The notes beneath the pieces are model-generated. The model made no database searches and was not told the DNA's origin. It worked only from the letters and a program-made list of their open reading frames with translations. 64,000 bases of DNA, from contig OZ345375.1 in the NCBI GenBank assembly GCA_977006965.1, forward strand, positions 1,922,001-1,986,000, in the 5' to 3' direction. The position numbers and the translations under genes are program-made. This DNA comes from Phymatolithon calcareum. Lineage: Eukaryota; Rhodophyta; Florideophyceae; Hapalidiales. Each line of letters starts with the position of its first letter. Position 1 is the first letter of the stretch. Positions 29,671 to 40,057 of this stretch are shown here, piece after piece.

Positions 29671-32069
29671 AAAAAATACAATTGCTCAAACTCGAATATC
29701 TGTATCTGAAAACGTGGATTTTCCGCGGATAAAAGATCCGCGGATCTTTCGCCCATTCTTGAAGAGCAATCGACAAGAAGCTTGAATCCTGAAGTGACAC
29801 AAATTTTGCAATTGACTGTACAGCAGACCCGGGGCAGTGGGAGAAATGCTGTGAACACTTCCGCCAGATCAGTACATACGTGTAGCTCTGCACGACAATC
29901 AATTCCAACGTCCGAACGAGATGCAGACGTCTGGAGCACTCATTGCCGCGATAAGGGCAGATCCGGTCGGAGTCTCATGAAATTTCTCCCGCTAATCCGA
30001 CATATTTACAAAAAGGGTCCAGAGAGTCTGAGCATACGTCAGGGAGGATTCGGTGTTGATGCCAAATCACACGAGGGCTACCCCACCGTCGTTGAAGAAT
30101 TCCATGCCGATTTGTCCTTGAGCCGTGGCGGCATCTGGGCGACGTTAATATGGAAGAGAACGCCTTCATTCAATTACGTGTGTCCGGACTCCTGTGGAGA
30201 AATAGATACAGTAGATTGATCATGTAAACTGCTTACGGCAAATGCTTATTGCAACGCATGCGTTTAGCATGGAAATTTCTTTGGGATTTTCGGCTCGGTT
30301 TTATGCTGGGCCTTCAGCACAGACCAATGGGCAGTGACAACTGGTGGGCTCCGTTCGCGAGAATTGGTGTTCATGCCCTTCCACAGAAAAAAGATATGGC
30401 TTGCAAGGCGGACTGGGCGATCTTTATTCAAAAAAAGCGGGCTTGTCATGTGACCTGCAACGCTTACAGACGCAAGTCTAAATAGAGGGGTGTTTTCTTG
30501 CAGGTTGATCTGAAGTGCGTACCTTGCCGGCTATATTGAATGCTTTCGAAAATTTGAATTGCAAAATAGGGCTTCCGCCTGTTTAACGGCCCTAACCTGC
30601 TCTAGTGAGCTCCGTTTCCCGCTCTAAAACTGTGTTAAGGTATTGCGACGTGTCGCAAGTAAGGCAAAATTATGAAGTTTACAGACAAATGCTCTCGCAC
30701 GTGAGTGCCCATCGAGCAAGAAATGTCGACGTAGCGAACCGTTTTGAAAAGTATAGATAAAAAAGCAGTAACCTTGAAATATCGCTGGTCTTACGTATTG
30801 CACGTTTGAGTTGAAATGGTGTCTCAACCTCTTCATGATAGTAGTATCATCTTGAATGGTACGATGTTCAACTGATACGTGGGTTGTTCACGAGAGAGGG
30901 CCACCCAGTCGTATTATCAACACAAAGACGACTGCAGTACCATCTGCGTAGGCACCGAGGAACTTCTCGATTATGCCTACTGTTTCGATGAAGGCACTCA
31001 ATGCTTATGGTATAAACTGCTGTAAAGACATGGCTGTGGCTTTACTGACTTATGATTTTCGACTGACGGCATTATCCACTCTAGGAGCACGCAAGAAACG
31101 AACATTCTGAACTAGATGAAGCTCTCAAGGATATTTCAAACTTAATGCTTCAATTAAACACAGTCCAATCCATTATCCATTCTAAAAGTAAATTCATAAT
31201 GACAGTGTAGACATTCCATTCACTAAACACGGGTACTGCAGTCTAGTGATTCCAATTTAGTCCATCATCGAGTACGCTGATGTATTTCCATGATGGAACA
31301 AACTTTCACATGGCAAAGAATAGACTGGACATGCACATAATGGGCAAAATCTCAAAATGATATTCAATATCCCCTTCATGATTTTGATATCACAAGATTG
31401 TGAATTAAGAGAAGATCCGATTTTGAGAATAGATTAGAATGACCTGTATATTCTCTTTGTTGATGTGTAAAGAAGCTCTTTGACCCAAAAAGGCTGTTAG
31501 TCAAATTCGCAACTTCGAGAGCGTAAATGTAACTCTATCTTAAACCAGTTGCACCATCATGGTTCCCCCTCAGGGTCTATGATGGACCTTGACAAGGAAC
31601 TTATGTACTGCCTGGTTTATCGATCATGTTGCGTGGGCTCGAAACTGCAGGGGCAGAGGCATCCCAAGTCACAGTTTAGAGACACGGGACTCGGATAGAT
31701 GCATTCGAAATTGGTCGTATCTGCTCTGTCAGAGACCACATCAGACGGATGCTCCCTCGAAAAAATTTCACTTTGCAGTTGTGTACTCATCTAAATTACT
31801 CTACTGAAGCCTTCTGCTTCCCCGATCCTTGCATTTAGGAACATCTACCGAAAAGAGCACAGGACTATTCTCCTTATATGACTAGCGCAACGGGCATGCA
31901 AGCGCAAAGGGATTTCCTGCCGGCTTCTAGATATTTGGCATTATCAGTCAGGACAGCAATATCCTTTGCGGAACGAAACATGCTGTGTGAAACTCAAGTT
32001 CGTAAATTTAATTATATCGGCTTTGGCATACAGTTCATTAGGACTACTGCAATGCTCTGTATCTATGAG
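29671..32069. other. Intergenic stretch, mostly unrecognised
   Basis: It holds a LINE family 3 fragment at about 31083-31160 (GCAAGAAACGAACATTCTGA, GATGAAGCTCTCAAGGATAT, matching 12707-12765). Other frames (for example 29782-30219) show no motif. AT-rich sequence dominates 31100-31600. Confidence 0.4.
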
Positions 32070-32078
32070 TATAAAAGC
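32070..32078 (+). promoter_or_regulatory. TATA box of SIMPL gene 5
   Basis: GTATAAAAG lies about 90-98 bp before the ATG at 32168. This is the spacing seen in other family members. Confidence 0.6.
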
Positions 32079-32167
32079 GGACAGTGCCAGGGTGCACTCT
32101 GCAAACTACAAGCATCCTACCCTGCCTTTCTACACTTCATTGCATTGATATATCGCCTCGATTCGTC

Positions 32168-32902
32168 ATGGCCAATATTGGACTCTTTCTGCTACTGGTG
32201 TCCCTCCTCCTTTTCACCCTTGCATGCGGGCAAGGGGCAGCCGTTCAACTCAACATTGTCACAGCAACCGGATCCGGAACACGTTCCTACAAGAACACCA
32301 TCGCTGCGCTCAGTCTCGGAGTCGAGATTCAAGCTCCGTCTGCTGGTGAAGTTCAAATAAAACTCGCAGCGGCTTCAAGCAAACTGGTCACGTATCTAAA
32401 GTCCAAGAAAGTGGAGAAGCTTCAAACATCCGGTGTGTCGCTCTACGCAACGTACGATTATTCATCGTCGCCCTATAATCTGACAGGATATCGAGGCTCT
32501 AATACGGTGACATTCGAAGTGGCAGTGGAGAAGGCGGGACTTATCATGGACGAGAGTGTGAAAAACGGCGCTACACGTGTGTCAAGAATTAGTTACAAGG
32601 GAACACCGGCTGTGAAGCAGGCGACCCGTGAGGGAGCTATTGCCGACGCTGCGAAGGTTGCACGCATGGAGGCAACCGTGGTTGTCGTCGCACTTGAAAG
32701 GCGACTAGGACGGGCCGTCAACATGAAGATTCAGGAGCAATCTACACCGTACTATTATGGAGGTTCCGGTAGTGGGGAAGGATTTGGAGGAGGTGGTGGT
32801 GGTGGAGGTGGTGGTGGTGGTGGTGGGGCGCGAGCCATGCAGATTGTGGGCGGTGAGCAGAGCGTCAAAGCCGTTGTAACGGTTGTTTTTTCTGTGATTT
32901 AG
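32168..32902 (+). CDS. Secreted SIMPL (DUF541) domain protein, gene 5
   Basis: The 244-residue protein starts at the ATG at 32168, where the signal peptide (MANIGLFLLLVSLLLFTLAC) begins; an in-frame ATG at 32084 lies too close to the TATA box. The SIMPL domain runs from about 30: IVTATGSGTRSYKNTIAALS, LQTSGVSLYATYDYSSSPY, TVTFEVAVEKAGLIMDES, GATRVSRISYKGTPA, then the helix REGAIADAAKVARMEATV. The loop before the last strand has PYYYGGSGSGEGFG and a run of about 15 glycines encoded by GGT repeats, then GGEQSVKAVVTVVFSVI. It lies upstream of the aminotransferase gene in the same orientation. Confidence 0.88.
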   Translation: MANIGLFLLLVSLLLFTLACGQGAAVQLNIVTATGSGTRSYKNTIAALSLGVEIQAPSAGEVQIKLAAASSKLVTYLKSKKVEKLQTSGVSLYATYDYSSSPYNLTGYRGSNTVTFEVAVEKAGLIMDESVKNGATRVSRISYKGTPAVKQATREGAIADAAKVARMEATVVVVALERRLGRAVNMKIQEQSTPYYYGGSGSGEGFGGGGGGGGGGGGGGARAMQIVGGEQSVKAVVTVVFSVI

Positions 32903-32977
32903 ATATACTGGAGTCTCAAAAAGAACCGTGCAGTTTCTTAAAACCTCGCCCAAAGATGTACTATTGAACGGTAATAC

Positions 32978-34595
32978 AGTACATAAAGTTCGATCGACCT
33001 GCATGTTCAGCTCGGGCTTACAGCATTACCTTCGCCTCATCATACGTGCCCAACGAGGGAAACTGAGCCACTGTACAGTCCTCTCCTCAGAGCACCCAGC
33101 TTCACAAGGCTGACGGAATAGCCGTCGTTCCATACTGCAACGCCTTTTCGCTTATGCGACCACAGCCAGCGCGAAACGGTACAGTTATGGGATTTTTGAC
33201 AGCGGTACAAGCCGCAGAACGTCTGCGTCCTGCAGCAGCAAGGCGCACATGCAAGCCTCATGACCAGCAAGCTCGTTCAATTCACTGCAGCGTTCCGCAG
33301 ACCAGCAAATCTGCCCAAATGGATGAGAGCGCTATTGCCGCCCTTCGTTCCGAAACTCCCGGTTGCACCTGTGCCAACCCACGTATACACTTGAACAATG
33401 CCGGTGCGGCATTCAGTCCGCAATCAGTCGTGGACAGCGTATCGATGCATCTAGCTTTGGAGCAGGAGATCGGCGGCTACGAGGCGGCCGCGGAAGCCGC
33501 TCCAGCCGTACAGCGGGCGTACGAAAGTATCGCTGGTTTAATCAACTCGTCGCCGGCGGAAATCAGCTGTTCTGAAAACGCCACGCGCGCGTGGACGCTT
33601 GCCTTTTGCTCTATTGCAGTAGCGCGAGCTCATAAAGGCTCTTTGGTGTTGGCCGCCACCACCGAGTATGGTAGTAATCAGCTCACGATTTTGCAAACTG
33701 CGAAGCGCTACGGTGCGACGGTTGAGTTTCTGCCAATGGACGAGTATGGCTGCGTTGACGTTTTAGCACTTGCGAAGCGGCTTGACGAATTGCCGGCGGA
33801 GGATGTTGTATGTCTGTCATTGACGTGGATAGGAACGAACGGAGGTCTAGTGCAACCAGCGGCGGCCATCGGCGCAGTGTGTGCAAGGGCTGGTATTCCG
33901 TACATAGTCGATGCATGTCAGGCAGTAGGACAAATTGTCGTGGATGTTGCGGAAATTCAGTGCGACGCTCTGGCGGCGACGGGGCGCAAGTTCTTGCGTG
34001 GGCCTCGCGGAATTGGATTTTTGTACATTCGGGCGGATGGTCATCTGGCAGCAGTTGAGCCGGCATTACTAGATATTCGCTCAGCGGCACTGACGAATTT
34101 GGGGGACTCATATGTGGTGCCGGAAGGGAGGGTGAGGTGGGAGTGTTGGGAGAGGCCTGTTGCGTTGTGGATAGGCTTGGGGGTTGCGGCAGCATATGCC
34201 TCACGAGTTGGAATGAGCAGAATTGAGAAGCGGGTGCGGAAACTTGCAGAGTATTTGAGAGATGAATTGAACGCTGTGAAAGGGGTGGATGTGTTGGATC
34301 GAGGGCAACCGGGAACGCGTTGTGGGATTGTGTCTTTTAGAGTTCGGGGATTGTCTGCTGATGAGGTCAAGAGTGCAATGGCGAAAGCTGGAGTGAACGT
34401 TAGTGTCAGTTCAGCTGGAAGCACTATACAGGACATGACACAACGGGGGCTTCCAGAGGTCGTTCGTGCAAGTGTGCACTATTATAATACGGACGACGAG
34501 GTGCTAAATAAGTTTGTGTTCCTCTTGCGACGTGAGTCTGAAAAGGTTGTGATCAGGAAAGTGGTCAATCAATCGGAGGTTAATCAAGACTGAAG
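32978..34595 (+). repeat. Segmental duplication unit A, left part
   Basis: Matches 53412-55020. It holds the aminotransferase gene and about 180 bp before it (TTCGATCGACC, CAGCTCGGGCTTACA). The unit continues at 40053-41204 and 45509-46131 after removing two transposon insertions. Parts also match 57990-58487. Confidence 0.9.
33154..34593 (+). CDS. Class-V aminotransferase (cysteine desulfurase / EgtE-like lyase)
   Basis: The 479-residue protein has fold-type I PLP-enzyme features. HLNNAGAAFSP lies near the start of the catalytic domain. VDACQAVGQ carries cofactor-binding D253, and ATGRKFLRGPRGIGFLYI carries the Schiff-base lysine K279. The wording RKFLRGPRG is common in class-V enzymes annotated as isopenicillin-N-epimerase-like or hercynylcysteine sulfoxide lyase; the substrate cannot be told from sequence. 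Residues 1 to about 55 are Arg/Ala-rich without acidic residues early on, like a mitochondrial presequence; M12 (33187) or M56 (33321) are alternative starts. A LINE inserted two bases after the stop (34591-34593), leaving the protein intact. It is the only intact copy of three. Confidence 0.8.
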   Translation: MRPQPARNGTVMGFLTAVQAAERLRPAAARRTCKPHDQQARSIHCSVPQTSKSAQMDESAIAALRSETPGCTCANPRIHLNNAGAAFSPQSVVDSVSMHLALEQEIGGYEAAAEAAPAVQRAYESIAGLINSSPAEISCSENATRAWTLAFCSIAVARAHKGSLVLAATTEYGSNQLTILQTAKRYGATVEFLPMDEYGCVDVLALAKRLDELPAEDVVCLSLTWIGTNGGLVQPAAAIGAVCARAGIPYIVDACQAVGQIVVDVAEIQCDALAATGRKFLRGPRGIGFLYIRADGHLAAVEPALLDIRSAALTNLGDSYVVPEGRVRWECWERPVALWIGLGVAAAYASRVGMSRIEKRVRKLAEYLRDELNAVKGVDVLDRGQPGTRCGIVSFRVRGLSADEVKSAMAKAGVNVSVSSAGSTIQDMTQRGLPEVVRASVHYYNTDDEVLNKFVFLLRRESEKVVIRKVVNQSEVNQD

Positions 34596-34974
34596 GGGAT
34601 ATGTGTTGATTTATTTTAAAAGCTCCCAAGGCCTCTCTTCAAGAGTAACAGGGCCGCTTTTGCACGATTTTCTTAGCTAAAGTACTTTGACTATTCAGTG
34701 TATCTTTGATTCGTATTTCTCTCCCAACAAGTACTCTAGTGAGTCGCTTACATTCAAATTCAATTTCAGGACTAATCTTGGATGAAGATAGAATGCGTTG
34801 GAGCGCGACCAGCTCAATCACGGCTGTGACACCAAAGTATGCACCTAGTACTGATTTTCTCCAAAGAGGTGCTCTGTTGACTATCAGCCGTAGCCATCGC
34901 AACCGTATCGACCTTTCTCTTCCATGGAGAACCACCGGTAGATTGTTCGAATCAGTTGGTATCTCGAGCGATCT

Positions 34975-35520
34975 TCACTCTACCTTTGCCCATAACTCAA
35001 TTATTTCTTTTCGTCGCCCTTTCTTTGAGACTGAGCCCTCCTCCGCTTTATCGAGAGCTTGCTGCAGATCTTCATATTTCTTGAGGCACTCTATGTCCTT
35101 GGTTGCCTCCGTAATGTCTTCATCTCTCCCAGGATACTCGTCTGCCATATCGAGGCGCTTCTTTTGTCTCACTGGACTCACAGAAAACCTTTCTGCTTGG
35201 TGTCTTCTCCTCATAGCTGGTGGTTCTAGTCGGCACAGAACTCGCATTCTACCATGGCGGTGCTGGGCATATGTCCCAAACACATACTTGAAAAATAAAC
35301 CTTCTGCAGATTCGATTGCTGATTGTAATCGCTTTGTCAGTGGCATCACGTGGAGTGCATACTCCCACTTTGGCAAGATAAGCGACTTGAAGATTCTAAT
35401 GCATATCACAGGCTGAAAGCCTCGTACATTGACTCCAATATCCCGCAGTTTGTGTATGCCCACCACTGCATTTCGTACTCTTGATAACGCCATGTCGTCT
35501 GTTACGCCTTTGTGGTTCAT
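34975..35520 (-). pseudogene. LINE RT C-terminal region (family 1)
   Basis: The open stretch contains IHKLRDIGVNVRGFQPVICI, LILPKWEYALHVMPL and AEGLFFKYVFGTYAQHRHGR then VLCRLEPPAMRRRHQAERF. These are the thumb and post-RT segments of a non-LTR retrotransposon. The same blocks occur at 2900-3090, 38130-38350 and 59640-59760. Confidence 0.8.
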
Positions 35521-35664
35521 GCTTATCCCGAGATACGAGAGCCTCCATGCTTGATGAAGAACTCGACCAGCAATGTGGAAGGTGTGTTTCGGAAGTCCCT
35601 TTTATTTAAGGATCTCGCTCTTTGCTGGCTTTGTGTTCCAGCTCATACCATTTTCCTTCGCTCA

Positions 35665-36016
35665 ACGTGATAAATGGCCTTGCAAAGGACAGACTCTCCA
35701 AAGAAGACAGCGCCTGGACTAAGCGAGCACTCGACGAGCTCCTAACCATGTTTCAGGCTGTGGACAAGTAAGGACTACCCGCAAATTGAAATTACAGCGT
35801 GCCACAGGACAGGGGAGTAACTTTCCCCCTCGAGGTCCCGAAGGAGACCAGAGGTGGGTCTTTGTAGTCCACTGAGTCGTGTTACACCAACAAGAAAAGA
35901 AAACCCCTTCAGGACAGAATCTAGTCAAAACCCCTTGGCCTTAGGAAAGTTGCCCCGAGCGTCAGCAGATGCGTTGGTAACTTTTAAATAAAAATCTACC
36001 TTTCTTCTTCTTCTTC
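35665..36016 (+). mobile_element. 5'-truncated LINE tail (family 2), nested
   Basis: 352 bp between exact 14-bp duplications TTTTCCTTCGCTCA (35651-35664 and 36017-36030). It begins in LINE coding sequence (LSKEDSAWTKRALDELLTMF, QAVDK, stop) and continues through the 3' untranslated region to AAATAAAAATCTACC and (CTT)n. It is the best-preserved family 2 tail in the window and ties the SINE-like heads at 11365 and 12486 to a LINE partner. Confidence 0.9.
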
Positions 36017-36204
36017 TTTTCCTTCGCTCAGGTCGTCGCTATATCAAGCAGCTTCTGCATTCCTTCTCCATCCTTAGATTGCAGCTGGACATCGTCAACG
36101 AACAGTTGCGCTGGATTATAAGAGACGTCGGTGGGGACCTTGGAGACCGCTTCCGCGAATGTGTCCATTGAGATATTATACAGGCACGGGCCCAGTGGGG
36201 ACCC

Positions 36205-36484
36205 TTAAGGTACTCCTCGATCGATTATGCACCCTGTTCTTGTATCATCGCTTGCTGACGTAACACACGAGGGTTTCAGAAGATATTCCACCATCCTTGT
36301 TATTTCGACGGGTAGCTTCTGCTCGAGTCTTTTCATGAGGATTTCTCGTGACACCCTGTCATATGCTGCAGCGAGGTCAAGAACCGCGACAAAAGGATGT
36401 CCATCTTTCATGGCACATTTTGCACGGAGTATCGCAATATATGTGCTCTTGTCTTTTCGGAAACCTAGCTGGGCACTGTTTTAA
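36205..36484 (-). pseudogene. LINE RT motif A segment (family 1)
   Basis: Minus-strand translation from 36484: AQLGFRKDKSTYIAILRAKC then MKDGHPFVAVLDLAAAYDRV, the fingers and motif A of the RT. It is separated from the upstream RT piece (38068-37835, AWRKATLIPLYKKGPSHVAG then NYRPISLL) by the nested insertion at 36521-37860. Confidence 0.85.
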
Positions 36485-36520
36485 GAGTGCCCAGGGGGGA
36501 ACACTACCGCTTTAAAACGA

Positions 36521-37860
36521 ATTCGCATAGCGAATGAGTCGGGCATCAAAAACCTGGGCTGAAGTACCGGCTATCCTCTTCGCAGACGATGTTCTTCTCT
36601 CTGCGAAATCACCCGCTGCACTGCAAGGACTATTGGATATAGCTACCCAATGGGCACAAGAGCGAGAGATGACTTGGAACACTAAACAAGGGAAAAGCGA
36701 AGTCCTCGAATCAGAGGAAACATTGAGCAAGACATTCAAGCCAGCGAACAAGGTACTAGCACAAGTTCCGGAGGTCGCGTACCTTGGAGTATCTTTAGAG
36801 CCCGGAGGAGTCACAGATACGTTAATGATGCAACGACTAAAGAAAGCAAGGACGGCCGTGTACGAGTTGCGTACACTGGGAGTGTTCAAGAAAGGGCTGA
36901 GTATACAGAAGTGTATTAAGATATACAAGGCACTAGTACAGCCACGCTGGGAGTACACAATGCACTTAACGCCCTGGACAGAAGACGTACAAAACGCCGT
37001 CAAGGAAGTAGAAGCAACATTCTTCAATCAAGTTTTCGGGCCACTCGCCCGAGGAAGGACGGATAGGCTCCGTCTCATGTGCCGGATCCAGGCGGCCGCA
37101 CATAGACGAGAAAATTTGGCCTTCAAAATGCTGAGAAGGAACAAGGCGAAAGAACGTATGTATTCAAACGAAGTGCCCGAAAGAAGAAACAACCATGAAT
37201 AGCAGTACACGAGGAAAGATATCGCCGCGATGGAGACCAGAGAGCCGTTCGGTGGAGCTGTAAAGCATATCCAAACAAACCAATCTTCGCAAGCACTTCG
37301 ATCGAAATTTCTGGAAATGGAAGGAGACCGCCTAGAATCGAAGCGGAAAAGAAAGATACCATACGACAAGACAAGAGAATTGCCAGCAATCCTCAAGTTC
37401 CCCAAGGTGAAGCACAGACAACTCGCGCTGCAGTATGCCTGTGGAAGTTTCCCGCAGGTGTCAACAACAAGTATGGCCGAAGAATTCGGCACCAGAGCCA
37501 GAGAGCATATGGAGACCCTTGAACGCACGCTAGCAGGGTACGAACTTGAAGGAGAAAAACGACTGGAAACAGAAAAGGCACTAGATGAGCTCTTACTATT
37601 TAGCAAGACACTCATAGAGCGCATGGAGAACGAAGAAGGCCTGTATTAATCCGCAGAATGCAAGGCAAAAAGTGGTCGAGTCCAAGCACCAACAATCCCG
37701 TAGAGGACTGAGATAGGACTACTTTGAGTCCTGAGTTTTCCCGTCCGCCATACTGGTGGACGCTTCGTGAGCTGCACAAAGGTAGGTAGCATCAGAGGAA
37801 GCCTTGCCCATATCTTCGGAAGTCTGTTGGGTTTTTAAATAAACTTGAAAGGAAAAAAAA
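36521..37860 (+). mobile_element. Nested LINE fragment encoding RT and C-terminal region
   Basis: On the plus strand an open stretch (36534-37202) carries AILFADDVLLSAKS (catalytic F-A-D-D), REMTWNTKQGKSEVLESEE, VAYLGVSLEPGG and YKALVQPRWEYTMHLTPW. A second frame (37230-37649) gives a charged C-terminus with KALDELLLFSKTL. The element ends TTTTTAAATAAACTTGAAAG and an A-run. It lacks the endonuclease and RT fingers. Both junctions carry fold-back copies of target sequence (36474-36520 and 37862-37895), unlike a simple target duplication. Confidence 0.8.
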
Positions 37861-38129
37861 CTACTGCTTTAAAAAAGCGGTAGTGTTCCCCTATGTATGA
37901 GTCGAGTGCGGAATGGATGATTTTCCTGGCTTGACTCAATAGCGATATAGGTCTGTAGTTTCCTGCAACATGAGATGGGCCTTTTTTGTACAGAGGGATC
38001 AGAGTAGCTTTACGCCACGCTCGCGGAAGACATTTGAGCCTCCCGCATGTCTCCCACAAGGCTAGCAATATACTCTATCCGGCTTCCTTATTCGCATGCA
38101 TCATTTCAACTGCCACTCCGTCGGGACCG

Positions 38130-38808
38130 ATATGCCGAGTATCGAAGGGATAGAGTGCGAGTGCTCTGCCGTCTCGCCAGCCCACAGATGAGGAGAATAC
38201 ACCAGGATGAAAGGTTCGCCTTAAGCTTGGTAAGACGGAGGAAGTTCCTGGAATTGCAGAAGAATACGAGGGAAAAGAAGATGATCTGGAAGACATATCA
38301 AAGGATATTGGGTATCTTGGGGAAGAGGAATACCTTAAAGAATCTCTGAAACAAGCGGAAGAAGGTACGGTGTCAAAAAAGCGACGCCTACAAGCAACAG
38401 TAAAAGTCTGGTCGTTGGAAGAAGAGGGTCGGACAGTTAAAATCTCGATCGGCTTACCGAACGACCTACCAGGAGTGCTATATATAAGGGACAGAACTGC
38501 GGGGTTGAGATACCTAAGAGTCATTTTCAACAGAGTTCCTTCGCGGAGAAAATCCATTCTGGCGAAATAGTTTGGGACTGGTGCTGTGGTGGAGCTTATC
38601 GTATTGCAACGTATATTACGGTCTATGAAGATGGACCAAGAAACGGAATATGACTGCAAAAGACTTACTCGGGCCTCCACAGGGAGAGAAATTTGAATTA
38701 AGGGATATTAGAAGGAGAGTAGAGAGATGAGTATCGAAAACAGTGAGAAGCTGCCCTGTTACTCAAATTAGGCTTTGGGAGCTTTTAAAATAAATCAGCA
38801 TACATCCC
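38130..38808 (+). mobile_element. Nested 5'-truncated LINE copy (family 1)
   Basis: It starts in RT C-terminal coding sequence (RVLCRLASPQMRRIHQDERF) and ends in GGGAGCTTTTAAAATAAATC then AGCATACATCCC, the same 3' end as 34596 on the other strand. A diverged repeat of about 15 bp (CTCCGTCGGGACCGA / CTCGTCGGGGCCGA) near 38114 and 38811 is probably the target duplication. So a family 1 LINE inserted into a family 1 LINE in the opposite direction. Confidence 0.75.
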
Positions 38809-39064
38809 CTCGTCGGGGCCGACCGCCTTCCCTTTTGATGGTCGGTTGAATGCCCTAGAAACGTGCCGCCTCATTGCCTGTTGACTCTAAAAGCCTTTAG
38901 TGGCACATTCCAGTCTTTTTCAGCCTTGCACACATTAGAAATATACGCAGAGAACTTGCTTGCATGTACTGGAGCTCCGATTGCCTTGTTCGACCCTTTC
39001 CTTCTTGTTTTTGCCTTCATAATTTTGTTTGCGACGTTGGCTGCCTCAGTGGGATCCAGTTCCT

Positions 39065-39565
39065 CTACTCCATCAAGGTATTTTCAAATTGCTCAAGTTT
39101 CGCTTTTCTTACTTGCTTTTGGATTTGTGCCTTAATTTCTCGTAGGGCAAGCCCGTCATTTTCAAGCTCAGTTCTTTTGTAAATCTTGTACAATCGAGTT
39201 CGCTTCTTGGCTAGTTTGTCGAGCTCAATGTTCCAAAAGGTCTTGAATCTTGCCGGCCTGGGCCAAGCGGACGTCCATGGCTGTAGAAGATTCTTCGAAC
39301 ACCTTTCGTACCATTTGTCCAGGTCTTGTTCGCGATTACAGGCTTGCAGTTGCTCCAATATCATCGGCGCCCACTTGGACATTTCTTCTTTTGCCTTGGC
39401 TGCTTTTGCTACGCTTCGCCTGGCGGACTTAGAAACAAATGTCTGGCTTTTCCCTGGAACAATCCTGTTGTTGATGACTCTCGTTGCCACCGAAATGCGT
39501 TCGGTGACGCCTTCCCACATTCCGTGCACCAGTTCAGGTACCTCTGCTTCTAAACATTTTGTCAT
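39065..39565 (-). pseudogene. LINE linker between endonuclease and RT (family 1)
   Basis: The open stretch is rich in Lys/Arg/Glu: RISVATRVINNRIVPGKSQT, AKEEMSKWAPMILEQLQACN, FWNIELDKLAKKRTRLYKIY. A homologous but broken segment lies at 63290-63560 (NNKIVAGPREKLVSRTARN). Such linkers join the nuclease and RT in jockey/I-type elements. Confidence 0.75.
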
Positions 39566-39670
39566 GAAAATATCAATTTTGCTCTTCCCCTTTCTGGAGA
39601 AAAAACTAGGACTTGTTGCAGTCCTTACTCTCCAGTTGAACTTTGCAGCCCACGAGGCAATCTTGTTTCC

Positions 39671-40057
39671 TCACCAGTTACCCACGCGGTCCCAGTGCCT
39701 ATGTCTTTCATTGAAGTCGCCCATCACCAGGGACTTCCCGCTGCAGTGCTTGTGAATGAATTTGAGACATTCGTCATATTCCTCGTGACTAGCAAGCGGA
39801 GAGATATACACAACCGCAACGGCAATGTCAATCATATTAGCAATTACCATCTGGTACATTCGTGTAGCCATTTTGCCAAGAATTCTTGTTGGAGTTCCGG
39901 GCTTAGTGAGTAAAGCAACACCCCCTCTTGGTCGTTCAACAAGCCCCTGAGGGCGCATTGCGCAAATTTGGTCGTAATTCACCCTGATCGTCGTGTCTTC
40001 TTTCTGAAACGTCTCCGTCATTCCAAGCACCTGCATATGATCAAGACTGAAGAGCAT
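39671..40057 (-). pseudogene. LINE endonuclease domain fragment (EEP family)
   Basis: Encodes VLGMTETFQKED (catalytic E of the exonuclease-endonuclease-phosphatase fold), RPRGGVALLTKPGTPTRI, IAVAVVYISPLASHEEYDEC and the SLVMGDFNERHRHWD box (D-x-N). These residues cut target DNA in non-LTR retrotransposons. The N-terminal strand is missing because the element is 5'-truncated at 40039. A sister copy is at 62668-62946. Confidence 0.85.

Larger units (their letters stand above)
34596..40039 (-). mobile_element. LINE (family 1) with three nested insertions
   Basis: This 5.4-kb composite lies between exact 13-bp duplications ATCAAGACTGAAG (34583-34595 and 40040-40052), the left one containing the aminotransferase stop codon. 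On the minus strand it begins inside an endonuclease (40057-39671), then a linker (39565-39065), RT pieces (38068-37835, 36484-36205) and a C-terminal region (35520-34975). It ends AAAATAAATCAACACATATC. Nested inside are 35665-36016 (+), about 36521-37860 (+) and about 38130-38808 (+). The 5' end is truncated. Confidence 0.9.

Noticed and set aside
32084-32167. Earlier ATG for SIMPL gene 5
   Set aside because: It is about 6 bp after the TATA box and would put 28 residues before the signal peptide.
36490-37895. DNA transposon with GGGGAACACTACCGC terminal inverted repeats
   Set aside because: The right-hand repeat is coding sequence of the family 1 RT (SYIGEHYRF), so the inverted pair comes from copied target DNA, not from transposon ends; no target duplication fits.
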